DNA from: Neoarius graeffei
Taxonomy: Eukaryota > Chordata > Actinopteri > Siluriformes > Ariidae
NCBI RefSeq assembly: GCF_027579695.1
Contig: NC_083596.1
Location: forward strand, 18,779,755-18,843,754
DNA length: 64,000 bases
Reading direction: 5' to 3'
In this document: positions 34,730 to 45,735 of the stretch, piece after piece
How positions within the stretch are numbered: position 1 is the first letter of the stretch
How the letters are laid out: each line of letters begins with the position of its first letter
Notes under the pieces: model-generated
Databases searched by the model: none
What the model was told of the DNA's origin: nothing
What the model saw: only the letters and a program-made list of their open reading frames with translations
Position numbers and translations under genes: made by a program

Positions 34730-35097
34730 GTAGGCTTGGTAGGACAAACAGCAACTTTTGAGTTGGGCGGGCAATCCATACAGTGGGTGGGAATCCGGGG
34801 GGGGGGGGGCGTGGGGATCATCTCCTTTGCTGACATAGGCAAGGGAAGAGTTTATCAACGCGCCATTTTGACGCGCCATTCTCAAATGTTGGGCATAGTT
34901 TGGTTTACACATTATGAAATTTCTAGCCACTGGGGTGACTTAAGAAGGTCAGAGGAACTCATTTTAATGTTATAAACCTCAGAAAGTGAAAATTTCATGC
35001 CATGGGACCTTTAAAAACACTACTGAGCAGTCACTAAACACTGCATAGAAAAACAGAAAACACAATGCTCAGGACATGAAGCTGGAGAAATAAATGT

Positions 35098-35505
35098 TTA
35101 TTGTTCGTTGTCGTTGTCGTGGTGCGGGATGACTCAGGGGGGCTGAGTGTCCGTGGCCCGTCGCACAATATCCCTCCAGCCCTCTCTGTCTTTCGCCGCG
35201 CGGGCAGCATTCGAAAGACCCATCCCGGTCAAGGCCACCACTCCGTCCATCACACGTGTCTTTTGCCGGCCTCTTCGTCGCGTTCCGAAGACCATGCCAG
35301 TGATGAAATCGGCCACTGTTCCCTCCGCTCTCATAACATGGCCAAAATACCGCAACTTCAGCTTGTCACAATACTTCATCAGATTCCAGCTGCCTCCAAT
35401 CTGTTGCCTCACGTAGATGTTCGATTTCTTCTCAGTCCAGCTAATCCTTAACATTCTGCAGTAAGACCAGTTCTTGAACGCTTCGATTCTCTTCCGATCA
35501 GACCA
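35098..35505 (-). mobile_element. Non-LTR retrotransposon C-terminal fragment (RTE-like)
   Basis: The minus strand encodes KRIEAFKNWSYCRMLRISWT, LKLRYFGHVMRAEG and RRRGRQKTRVMDGVV, the end of a LINE endonuclease/reverse-transcriptase polyprotein. Severely 5'-truncated and inserted in the 33716-37269 transposon. Confidence 0.75.
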
Positions 35506-35714
35506 AAGAGTTCACTGTTCACAGAATTATTGTTCACTGTAGGCTAAATGCATGTTGCAAAACAAAAAAACTGCATTTAGCACTTGTACAAAAAGACAAA
35601 AAACAGAAATCTTGTTTTTACAAGTGCTACATGTAAATGCACAAGCAGAAATCTTGTGCATTTGCCACTTGTGTACAGCAAGCCCATGTAAAAATAAAGT
35701 ACACAAATATACAA

Positions 35715-36905
35715 ATAAGTGCATTACTCAGCCACAGCATCATGTCTCCGTACTGGGTCAGGCCACAGGACTTCATCCACATCACAGACCGCGTTTTCAC
35801 AGAGAGCTCTGTGAAAACTCACATTGTCCCAAACAACAACATAGATGGGATGCTCATCCTGCTGCCCTAACAGAGCATCTCGCATGTGATTGAGGAAAAT
35901 GAGGAGCTGGTGAGTGTTGTAGGGCCCCAGGTTGGCATGATGGTGGACAACCTCATGATTGCTGATGGCAGCACATAATGTGACATTGCCACCACGCTGC
36001 CCAGGGACACCAACAATGGCCCGATGGCCAATCACATTACGGCGCCTCCTTCTCCTTTTGGTGAGATTAAACCCAGCTTCATCCATGTAGATGTATTCAT
36101 GGGGTCTTTCAATTGTATCCAGTTGAAAAACCCTCTGTAGAAATAGATATAGTTTTGTAAGTGATACAGAAAAAGTGATTTAGGCCACTACAGTAAATCA
36201 CTACTTAGAGTAATCAACATTGAATGTGTCTGGATATATACCAACCTGTACATACTGGAATCTTTGCTCTTTGACTCTGTCTGAGTTGCGATCAAAGGGC
36301 ACTCTGTACAGCTGTTTCATGCGCAGTCTGTTGCACTTGAGGACACGATCAACAGTAGAGAGGCTGACACTGTTGATACCCTCAAAATTTACATGGTCCT
36401 CAATGATCTTCTGCTCAATTTCACTCAGTTTAACGGCGTTGTTCTTATGGACCATATCAACAATTAGGGTCTCTTGGTGTGGGGAGAACATACCTGTCCT
36501 CCCACCCCCATGTGGCAGTCTTTCAATTCTACAAAAAGAGAACATGCAGTTACAAAAAATATACATGGAATACTAGGCCTACAAACAGTTAGACCAACCC
36601 TCCATTACAATACTACAGTACATTGGTACAGTGATGTACTGAAACATATATTTACTTAAAGTATACTGTGGTATAGTATATAGTATGTCAGACAGTAATT
36701 GCTGTCAACATTTCCATACTGTACTATAATGTCAAAAAAGGTAATTACCTGTTCTCTTCTCTAAATCTTCGGATTATGGTGGACACAGCGAATCTACTGA
36801 TGTTTGGTTGTACTGTTTCTCCAGCCTCCCTCATACCATAGACAAGAACATGGTCAATCACAGTAGCTCTGATTTCATCAGATATTACTGTTCTTTGTCT
36901 TCACT
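35715..36905 (-). pseudogene. Spliced DDE transposase with internal deletion
   Basis: Three exon-like blocks on the minus strand join by GT-AG. The first is about 36905-36757 (TVISDEIRATVIDHVLVYGM, FAVSTIIRRFREENR). The second is about 36532-36247 (IERLPHGGGRTGMFSPHQE, VKEQRFQYVQ). The third is about 36131-35710 (RVFQLDTIERPHEYIYMDE, GFNLTKRRRR, VVVWDNVSFHRA). The catalytic Asp residues MDE and WDN are present. After FHRA the reading jumps to LCENAVCDVDEVLWPDP, the usual C-terminus, so the part that would carry the third acidic residue is missing. It resembles the IS630-like DDE_3 transposases common in fish. The introns are inferred from frame and splice motifs. Confidence 0.75.
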
Positions 36906-37271
36906 GACCACCTCAACCTCCTCTCACACAAACTCTTCCTCTCAGATTTCTATCCATTGTAGGGCCTCACAAACCAGTGCTCTCTGAACTGGCTTATATG
37001 TTCCCTCACATCATTAGCCAAATGTGTGATCAATTTTGAGTTCAAGTGGTGACACCTGTGCTTTAATTGTGTTTGACTTTTGTCACCTGTGCTCACCATT
37101 ATGCAGCACGGGTGCATCGCAATGAAAATGTGTTGGCAAGTTGTGTCTAAACAGGTGAAAAGTGGTTATGGTTTTGCCAAAAGAGTGATTGATTCAATCA
37201 GTGGGCTCAGGCAACTGAGCATTTGGTTCAGACAATAGGGTTTAGTGTTTTAGCAACTGAGAAAAACTGTA

Positions 37272-37725
37272 AACCAGACTGACTGTAATATTGATTGACC
37301 AAATGTGATCTATTTTTCCAGAAAATTATGCTGGATTAATACTCATATGAGGCGACATGGCGGTGTAGTGGTTAGCACTGTTGCCTCACAGCAAGAAGGT
37401 CCGGGTTCGAGCCCTGTGGCCGGCGAGGGCCTTTCTGTGCAGAGATTGCATGTTCTCCCCGTGTCCACATGGGTTTCCTCCGGGTGCTCCGGTTTCCCCC
37501 ACAGTCCAAAGACATGCAGGTTAGGTTAACTGGTGGCTCTAAATTGACCGTAGGTGTGAATGTGAGTGTGAATGGTTGTCTGTGTCTGTGTCAGCCCTGT
37601 GATGACCTGGCGACTTGTCCAGGGTGTACCCCGCCTTTTGCCCGTAGTCAGCTGGGATAGGCTCCAGCTTGCCTGCAACCCTGTAGAACAGGATAAAGTG
37701 GATAGTGATGATGAGATGAGATCAT
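37272..37725 (+). repeat. Duplication unit 2, right part, with SINE copy 8 (37352-37725)
   Basis: AACCAGACTGACTGTAATATT continues unit 2 after the transposon, followed by a SINE beginning GGCGACATGGCGG as in unit 1. Confidence 0.88.
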
Positions 37726-38245
37726 CTCAGCCAAATTTAGTAGACTGAAGAAAGATTGTGGGCCATAAAAACTATTTAAAAAAAGACTGAGAATGGTGGA
37801 AAATCCAATACAGTGAAAAATTATGTGGTCGTGTGGTCTGTTGCAATCAACATAAGCGAAGGATTAGTGCTGAGAAAGAATTTAATTCCTACACCAAATA
37901 CTTCAAAAGTTATAAGCAAAAATGTACCTTGAAATCTGGCTCAATGGTGGCACTAACGGCACTGAGGAGAGAAGAGCAAAACTGGTAAAATAACTATTGG
38001 CACTATGCCCAATCAGCGTGCCAAATTTCACAGCTTGTTACCATACAGGTTTAGGGGCTACCATGGACTTACATTAGAGAATAATAGAAGGAGAACACAA
38101 ACAAAAACAATTGGGTTCCAGCACCTTCAATACTTGACCCCTAATAAATAAATGAACACTAACATACTCTACTGGTAACTGAATTATATTGGTGGTGTGA
38201 ACATTAACATTTTGTGTACACATGTAAGATTAGATAAGGCTTATT
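37726..38245. other. Intergenic, no recognised feature
   Basis: Nothing coding. Part of it resembles old repeat DNA, but I cannot name it. Confidence 0.4.
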
Positions 38246-38258
38246 CCTATCATATATC

Positions 38259-38629
38259 TCTCATCTCATCTTATTATCTTTAGCCGCTTTATCCTGTTCT
38301 ACAGGGTCGCAGGCAAGCTGGAGACTATCCCAGCTGACTACGGGCGAAAGGCGGGGTACACCCTGGACAAGTCGCCAGGTCATCACAGGGCTGACACATA
38401 GACACAGACAACCATTCACACGCACATTCACACCTACGGTCAATTTAGAGTCACCAGTTAACCTAACCTGCATGTCTTTGGACTGTGGGGGAAACCGGAG
38501 CACCCGGAGGAAACCCACGGGGAGAACATGCAAACTCCGCACAGAAAGGCCCTTGCCGGCCCCGGGGCTCGAACCCAGGACCTTCTTGCTGTGAGGCGAC
38601 AGCGCTAACCACTACACCACCGTGCCGCC
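38259..38629 (-). mobile_element. DANA/Mermaid-type SINE, copy 9
   Basis: The target duplication CCTATCATATATC lies at 38246-38258 and 38630-38642. It lacks a short GCGGACAC stretch present in other copies. Confidence 0.92.
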
Positions 38630-38642
38630 CCTATCATATATC

Positions 38643-39057
38643 ATAAACAAATATTTTATTAATAATAAGAACAAGAGGGACTTTCCTACTTTGAGTAAAA
38701 TGGAAAGAAACAATACAAGTACAGTTTATAGAGCTTCTGGAGCCAGTCATTCTATGGCCCTGTGTAAAGGACATGTTTACATATATAATTATGTCTGGTG
38801 TATAATGTAATGATCAATTTTCAATGCAAATCTTTAAAAAAAAAAAAAAAAACCACCACCACCAACAAAACACATCCACATAAACCACAAGATGATAGTT
38901 TCGAGATCAATATAAATAGTTTAATTGCTAATAGTTTAATTTCTTCGAAATGTAATCTCAAGTTAATATTTACAGAGAGGAGCATGGCCAAGTCAATATA
39001 CTGACCTGATTTCAATAGAAATGCTGTGTAACCAGTTCTTGTGAAGAAACACACTAA
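38643..39057. other. Intergenic, no recognised feature
   Basis: A-rich run at 38835-38851. No gene seen. Confidence 0.4.
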
Positions 39058-39372
39058 CATATTCCAGAATTGAAGCTGTTCTATACAGAAGAAAGAGCTA
39101 AAATTCCTCCAGACTGATATATAGGACTGATCAATGGTTACCGGAAATGTTTATTTAAAGCTGCACAAGAGGGTCACACCAGATGCTGAAAGCAAAGGTT
39201 CACATACTTTTGCATCTCACGGTTATGTAATACTGGTTCATTTCCTCAATAAACAAATTACCCAGTATACTATTTTTATCTCATTTGTTTAATCGAGTTC
39301 TCTTTATCTACTTGTAGGACTTGTGTGAAAGTCTGATGTTGTTTTAGGTCATAGTTATGCAGAAATATAGTT
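39058..39372 (+). mobile_element. Tc1-like family B, 3' fragment
   Basis: Matches the last ~55 transposase codons (IPPD...GLINGYRKC...GHTRC) and the start of the 3' inverted repeat of the element at 992-2602. The outer end is missing. Confidence 0.8.
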
Positions 39373-39545
39373 AAAATACTTTAAACATGAACTGATTTGA
39401 TCTGTAACCCCTAAATATAGAAAATTGTACATGTGTATATGCTGAGACCTTTCCTTAATTATGTTACTAGTTTGACTTATAACATGATTAATCAACATAC
39501 AAAAATCTTAAATGTTTATGTTTTATGTTTACATCTATAGCATTT

Positions 39546-39901
39546 GGGGCAGGCACGGTGGTGTAGTGGTCGCCTCACAGCAGGTAGGTTCTGGGTTCAA
39601 GCCTATTAGCCAACGGCAGCCTTTCTGTGTGCAGTTTGCATGTTCTCCCCATGTCTGCGTGGGTTTCCTCCGGGTGCTCCGATTTCCCCCACAGTCCAAA
39701 GACATGCAGGTTAGGTTAACTGGTGGCTCTAAATTGACCGTAGGTGTGAATGTGAGTGTGAATGGTTGTTTGTCGCCCTGTGATGACCTGGTGACTTGTC
39801 CAGGGTGTACCCCGCCTCTCGCCCATAGTCAGCTGGGATAGGCTCCAGCTTGCCCATGTCCCTGCACAGGATACGCAGTTACAGATAATGGATAGATGGA
39901 G
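39546..39901 (+). mobile_element. DANA/Mermaid-type SINE, diverged copy 10
   Basis: The target duplication CTATAGCATTT lies at 39535-39545 and 39902-39912. Its tail is GATAATGGATAGATGGA rather than GATGAG repeats, so it is another subfamily. Confidence 0.9.
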
Positions 39902-40018
39902 CTATAGCATTTATGTATTTATCCAAAGCAACTTACTGTCCAGAGATGCTTTGTAGAATCTATTATAAAAAAAAACAAAAAACGCCTGTTGTGAAGACAC
40001 AAGACAAGGATGTTTTTA

Positions 40019-41623
40019 CAACCCCGATTCCAAAAAAGTTGGGACAAAGTACAAATTGTAAATAAAAATGGAATGCAATAATTTACAAATCTCAAAAGCT
40101 GATATTGTATTCACAATAGAACATAGACAACATATCAAATGTCGAAAGTGAGACATTTTGAAATTTCATGCCAAATATTGGCTCATTTGAAATTTCATGA
40201 CAGCAACACATCTCAAAAAAGTTGGGACAGGGGCAATAAGAGGCTGGAAAAGTTAAAGGTACAAAAAAGGAACAGCTGGAGGACCAAATTGCAACTCATT
40301 AGGTCAATTGGCAATAGGTCATTAACATGACTGGGTATAAAAAGAACATCTTGGAGTGGCAGCGGCTCTCAGAAGTAAAGATGGGAAGAGGATCACCAAT
40401 CCCCCTAATTCTGCACCGACAAATAGTGGAGCAATATCAGAAAGGAGTTCGACAGTGTAAAATTGCAAAGAGTTTGAACATATCATCATCTACAGTGCAT
40501 AATATCATCAAAAGATTCAGAGAATCTGGAAGAATCTCTGTGCGTAAGGGTCAAGGCCGGAAAACCATACTGGGTGCCCGTGATCTTTGGGCCCTTAGAC
40601 GGCACTGCATCACATACAGGCATGCTTCTGTATTGGAAATCACAAAATGGGCTCAGGAATATTTCTAGAGAACATTATCTGTGAACACAATTCACCATGC
40701 CATCCACCGTTGCCAGCTAAAACTCTATATTTCAAAGAAGAAGCCGTATCTAAACACGATCCAGAAGCGCAGACGTCTTCTCTGGGCCAAGGCTCATTTA
40801 AAATGGACTGTGGCAAAGTGGAAAACTGTTCTGTGGTCAGACGAATCAAAATTTGAAGTTCTTTATGGAAATCAGGGACGCCGTGTCATTCGGACTAAAG
40901 AGGAGAAGGATGACCCAAGTTGTTTTCAGCGCTCAGTTCAGAAGCCTGCATCTCTGATGGTATGGGGTTGCATTAGTGCGTGTGGCATGGGCAGCTTACA
41001 CATCTGGAAAGGCACCATCAATGCTGAAAGGTATATCCAGGTTCTAGAGCAACATATGCTCCCATCCAGACGACGTCTCTTTCAGGGAAGACCTCGCATT
41101 TTCCAACATGACAATGCCAAACCACATACTGCATCAATTACAGCATCATGGCTGCGTAGAAGAAGGGTCCGGGTACTGAACTGGCCAGCCTGCAGTCCAG
41201 ATCTTTCACCCATAGAAAACATTTGGCGCATCATAAAACGGAAGATACGACAAAAAAGACCTAAGACAGTTGAGCAACTAGAATCCTACATTAGACAAGA
41301 ATGGGTTAACATTCCTATCCCTAAACTTGAGCGACTTGTCTCCTCAGTCCCCAGACGTTTACAGACTGTTGTAAAGAGAAAAGGGGATGTCTCACAGTGG
41401 TAAACATGGCCTTGTCCCAACTTTTTTGAGATGTGGTGTTGTCATGAAATTTAAAATCACCTAATATTTCTCTTTAAATTATACATTTTCTCAGTTTAAA
41501 CATTTGATATGTCATCTATGTTCTATTCTGAATAAAATATGGAATTTTGAAACTTCCACATCATTGCATTCCATTTTTATTTACAATTTGTACTTTGTCC
41601 CAACTTTTTTGGAATCGGGGTTG
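40019..41623 (+). mobile_element. Tc1-like element (family D), full length, 1605 bp, one stop codon
   Basis: TA-flanked ends CAACCCCGATTCC and GGAATCGGGGTTG. The best-preserved transposon in the window. Confidence 0.93.
40381..41403 (+). pseudogene. Tc1-family transposase with one premature stop (family D)
   Basis: The frame from MGRGSPIPLILHRQIVEQYQ to RKGDVSQW spans 341 codons including stop, the usual length. Both helix-turn-helix parts ([19 protein letters not shown] and GRKTILGARDL), the basic linker and the DD34E residues ([24 protein letters not shown]) are present with 34 residues between the second Asp and the Glu. The only break is TAG at 40666-40668, where the copy at 10218 has CAG. 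It would give a 95-residue DNA-binding fragment. Confidence 0.9.
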
Positions 41624-42184
41624 TAGATAGAGCTTTTGCAGCAATTACAGCTTTGAGCTGTCTAATATATGACTCTTTGAGCTTTGCATATTGCATATTG
41701 CATATTTGCATCACATTTGCATATTGCATATTTGCATCACAGCTGCCCCCTTGGACAGTTCTCTGACCATTGCTCTTCTTGGACGTGGGCCGAGTTTCGA
41801 AGCACAGTGTGATCTTTGTAGTGTCTGCATTGTACCATATTTTTTTTCAATTGTGTTTTAATGGATTCCACTTTTTTTTTTGGAAGGTTCAAACCTTTGC
41901 TGATCTTTTAATAACCACCTTTTCCCTCCGAACTTTATCTCAAAGCTTCATGGCCAGTTCCTTGATCCTCATGAGAGCAGGACTAATCTGAGCTAATATT
42001 TTAGTAATGCTTTACTGTCTGGATGTTCCAGTAAGTGCATAAACAAGCTACTGTTAGTTCAAAATGCAGCAGCAAGAGTTCTTACTAGAATTAGAAAATA
42101 TGATCACATCACCCCTGTCTTTTCCACACTGCACTGGCTCCCAATCAAATTTCGTATTGATTATAAGATACTACTATTGACTTC
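41624..42184 (+). mobile_element. Linker plus non-LTR fragment, inverted copy of 26565-27208
   Basis: TAGATAGAGCTTTTGCAGC follows the Tc1 end exactly as, inverted, at 27208. Then comes a CATATTGCATA-rich expansion (41685-41740), and the LINE reading NAAARVLTRIRKYDHITPVL at about 42060-42190. Confidence 0.8.
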
Positions 42185-42360
<176 letters not shown>

Positions 42361-42500
42361 TGCACACAAGTTATCATCCTGTGTGCACAGATTAAAAATA
42401 ATAATAATAATAAAAAAATCATCACCTGAGGGGACCTTTGGGGATTCCGTACCATACTTCATTAGAAGATTACATAAACCTTTTTTTCCCTTTACATGTA

Positions 42501-43974
42501 CAGTGGTGCTTGAAAGTTTGTGAACCCTTTAGAATTTTCTATATTTCTGCGTAAATATGACCTAAAACATCATCAGATTTTCACACAAGTCCCTAAAAGT
42601 AGATAAAGAGAACCCAGTTAAACAAATGAAACAAAAATATTATACTTGGTCATTGATTTATTGAGGAAAATGGTCCAATATTACAGATCTGTGACTGGCA
42701 AAAGTATGTGAACCTCTCGGATTAGCAGTTAATTTGAAAGTGAAATTAGAGTCAGGTGTTTTCAATCAATGGGATGACAATCAGGTGTGAGTGGGCACCC
42801 TGTTTTATTTAAAGCCAATGTGAGAGAGGCCTTCAGTTGCTTAGAAGTTACCCTGGAGTCCTTCGTGAATTCGTCGACTATTACACATCTTGCTCTTGGA
42901 TCTATCAAAATCTGATCTTCACAACACATTTGTGGAAGCGTATCATGGCACAAACAAAGGAGATTTCTGAGGACCTCAGACGAAGCGTTGTTGATGCTCA
43001 TTAGGACGAGAAAGGTTACAAAACCATCTCTAAAGAGTTTGGACTCCACCAATCCATAGTCAGATTGTTTACAAATGGAAGAAATTCAGGACCATTGTTA
43101 CCCTCCCCAGGAGTGGCCGACCAACAAAGATCACTCCAAGAGCAAGGCGTGTAATAGCCAGCGAATTCACGAAGGACTCCAGGGTAACTTCTAAGCAACT
43201 GAAGGCCTCTCTCACATTGCCTAATGTTCGTGAGTCCACCATCAGGAGAACACTGAACAACAATGGTGTGCATGGCAGGGTTGCAAGGAGAAAGCCACTG
43301 CTCTCCAAAAAGAACACTGCTGCTTGTCTGCAGTTTGCTAAAGATCATGTCAGCAAGCCAGAAGGCTATTGGAAAAATGTTTTGTGGACAGATGAGACCA
43401 ATATAGAACTTTTTGGTTTAAATGAGAAGCGTTATGCTTGGAGAAAGGAAAACACTGCATTCCAACACAAGAACCTTATCCCATCTGTGAAACATGGTGG
43501 TGGTAGTATCATGGTTTGGGCCTGTTTTGCTGCATCTGGGCCAGGACAGCTTGCCATCATTGATGGAACAATGAATTCTGAATTATACCAGTGAATTCTA
43601 AAGGAAAATGTCAGGACATCTGTCCATGAATTGAATCTCAAGAGACGGTGGGTCATGCAGCAAGACAACGACCCTAAGCACACAAGTCATTCTACCAAAG
43701 AATGGTTAAAGAAGAATAAAGTTAATGTTTTGGAATGGCCAAGTCAAAGTCCTGACCTTAATCTAATTGAAATGTTGTGGAAGGACCTGAAGCGAGCATT
43801 TCATGTGAGGAAACCCACCAACATCCCAGAGTTGAAGCTGTTCTGTACAGAAGAATGGGCTAAAATTCCTCCAAGCTGGTGTACAGGATTGATCAGCAGT
43901 TACTGCAAACGTTTAGTTACAGTTATTGCTGCACAAAGGGGTCACACCAGATACTGAAAGCAAGGGTTCACACT
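42501..43974 (+). mobile_element. Tc1-like family B, 3'-truncated
   Basis: It begins CAGTGGTGCTTGAAAG after TA at 42499-42500. It ends abruptly at about 43974, just after the transposase stop, without the 3' repeat. An ~86-bp inverted copy of its own coding sequence lies in the leader (42814-42900). Confidence 0.88.
42944..43956 (+). pseudogene. Tc1-family transposase, several breaks (family B)
   Basis: Starts [19 protein letters not shown] and meets TAG near 43002. A small deletion shifts the frame near 43060. Then [19 protein letters not shown] follows, with TGA at 43592-43594, then MQQDNDPKHTSHSTKEWL and [17 protein letters not shown] to GHTRY. All three acidic residues are present. Confidence 0.85.
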
Positions 43975-44885
43975 AGGGTGGCCCCCCAAAAAATCATTTT
44001 ATAGATATTGTTCAAGACACCCCTCTAATTTTTGCCCTTTTCCCACAAAGACTTTCCACAAAAAGTTTCAGGTTTTTAAACAAAGGGTAAGTGGATGCTC
44101 ACTGATGTTCCAATTTTGCTGATTTAGCTCATAGACAGCAACGCTTACTGGCAACTCCACATTCATATCCAAATAATTTTTTAGTAGGAAACAGGAGGAC
44201 TGACTTCAGTGACTTGCACATAAACTGTGTAGTGTAACAACAGGTCAGTTTTCTTGTCCACAATTGATATTACTGAATACTAAGAACTTCTAAAGCGTGC
44301 TACAAGACACTGCCAAAGGTAACATAGACAGTGTTTTGGTGGACAAGCTAGGATGGCCACCACGAGACTAAGTAGGTAAATTTTCCTGATTGGTTTCTGA
44401 GCTAAATGCATTTACATGCCTAAGGCAGCTGCCAACAACAAAACAGGTTCTAGAGAGATTTCATCAGCACCTAAAGGATAAAAGGGATGTAAGAAATGCC
44501 AGCCTGGCAACATCAGTAGAATTGCTTGGCATTTGGGAAAAGGCAGCCATACCAACAGTGCTTAAGAACCATGTCATTGAAAAAATGGAGAACATTCACA
44601 AGAACTGGCTTCTGCTTAAAAAGACCAAAGGAAGAAAATCAGAAACTCAGCAGAGACAATGAAAGCTACTGCCAAGGTCAGGACCAACTAAAGAAACTGT
44701 GCGTTGTGAATAACACTGCAGAACGAGGTGTCAAGCTCTTCCAGGAATACAACACAATGTTTACAAATGATGAAGAAGAAAAGCAGATTGTGTTACAAGT
44801 TGTGGAAGCGCATCGCAAAATAGTCCCCACACAAATCACTAAGAAATCTGCAGTTGAAGCTTTGCAGAAACTGTAACTGTATTAG
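43975..44885 (+). pseudogene. Unrecognised ORF pair, probably mobile-element derived
   Basis: 44390-44662 reads TTKQVLERFHQHLKDKRDVR, then EKAAIPTVLKNHVIEKMENI. One frame over, 44660-44876 reads CVVNNTAERGVKLFQEYN, then DEEEKQIVLQVVEAHR and ends EALQKL. A one-base frameshift near 44610-44650 joins them into one ~160-residue segment. The AERG...EYN...EEQK...LQVVE pattern is familiar from repetitive proteins of fish and invertebrates, but I cannot name the superfamily. It follows the truncated Tc1-like copy at 43974. There is no visible start or terminal repeat. Confidence 0.5.
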
Positions 44886-45215
44886 ACATTTATTCAAATA
44901 TGGACCATTTTATTCATCACTGTTTCTGATGTTACAAATTTTACAAAGGAACTTTATTCAAATGTATATTTTAGATTTAGTTCATGTTTAAGAAAGATTG
45001 TTCTCAATGCTTCAATAAAACAATACATATAAACTTTCATTGCCAGTGAGCACTCACTTCTATTAAGAATAAACCACTTACACTTACTTTAGTATACTTT
45101 TTACGTTTTTCTGCCACATAGTACTAATACTTAGTATATCTTGCTCCAAGTGCATAATAAGGTCAAGTCATTGACTCATGCTTAACATTTAATTTATAAT
45201 ATAATATAATATAAT
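44886..45215. other. Intergenic, no recognised feature
   Basis: AT-rich, ending in (ATAAT)n at 45194-45214, next to a SINE. Confidence 0.4.
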
Positions 45216-45500
45216 GGGCGGCACGGTGGTGTAGTGGTTAGCACTGTCGCCTCACAGCAAGAAGGTCCGGGTTCGAGCCCCGTAGCCGGCGAGGGCCTTT
45301 CTGTGCGGAGTTTGCATGTTCTCCCCGTGTCCGCGTGGGTTTCCTCCAGGTGCTCCGGTTTCCCCCACAGTCCAAAGACATGCAGGTTAGGCTAATTGGT
45401 GGCTCTAAATTGACCGTAGGTGTGAATGTGAGTGTGAATGGTTGTCTGTGTGTCAGCCCTGTGATGACCTGGCGACTTGTCCAGGGTGTACCCCGCCTTT
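45216..45500 (+). mobile_element. DANA/Mermaid-type SINE, 5' two thirds
   Basis: Starts GGGCGGCACGG and stops exactly after CCGCCTTT (45493-45500). The missing 3' third is found inverted at 45640-45735. Confidence 0.93.
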
Positions 45501-45638
45501 TAGGGTTGCTACCCGTCCCGTAAAATACGGAATCGTCCTGTATTTGGCAATTAAATATTGTGTCCCGTATTGAACCGATATGGGACGCGATTTGTTCCGT
45601 ATTTTCATAAACATCCAATACACATGTCTGTCTCACAC
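45501..45638. mobile_element. Left end of an hAT-like element inserted in a SINE
   Basis: Starts TAGGGTTGCTACCCGTCCCG directly after the 8-bp CCGCCTTT. The other end (TAGGATTGCCACC) is found at 45736 after an inverted copy of the same 8 bp. Confidence 0.7.
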
Positions 45639-45639
45639 A

Positions 45640-45735
45640 TCTCATCTCATCTCATTATCTGTAGCCGCTTTATCCTGTTCTACAGGGTCGCAGGCAAGCT
45701 GGAGCCTATCCCAGCTGACTACGGGCGAAAGGCGG
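45640..45735 (-). mobile_element. DANA/Mermaid-type SINE, 3' third, inverted
   Basis: Reads CTCATCTCATTATCTG through GGGCGAAAGGCGG, i.e. the reverse of the part missing from 45216-45500, with the 8 bp CCGCCTTT shared. Confidence 0.92.

Larger units (their letters stand above)
33924..35010. mobile_element. Non-autonomous TTAA-site element (AGGGCCCATGGCATG ends)
   Basis: TTAA lies at 33920-33923 and 35011-35014. The ends AGGGCCCATGGCATG and CATGCCATGGGACCT are inverse. Inside are two ~118-bp near-identical segments (34137-34254 and 34367-34483), each with TGCCTCCCAAGCCGGCCGAG, and two TGCGCATGCGCA-like palindromes 20 bp apart. Kolobok-like by habit, which I infer. Confidence 0.78.
33716..37269 (-). 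mobile_element. Tc1/mariner-superfamily element with CAGTTTTTCTC ends, 3554 bp, TA target
   Basis: The ends CAGTTTTTCTCGATTGCT and AGCAACTGAGAAAAACTG are inverse and flanked by TA (33714-33715 and 37270-37271). The paralogous unit 1 has an uninterrupted CTTTAAACCAG at the same spot. Inside are a TTAA-site MITE (33924-35010) and a LINE piece (35098-35505). Confidence 0.88.
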
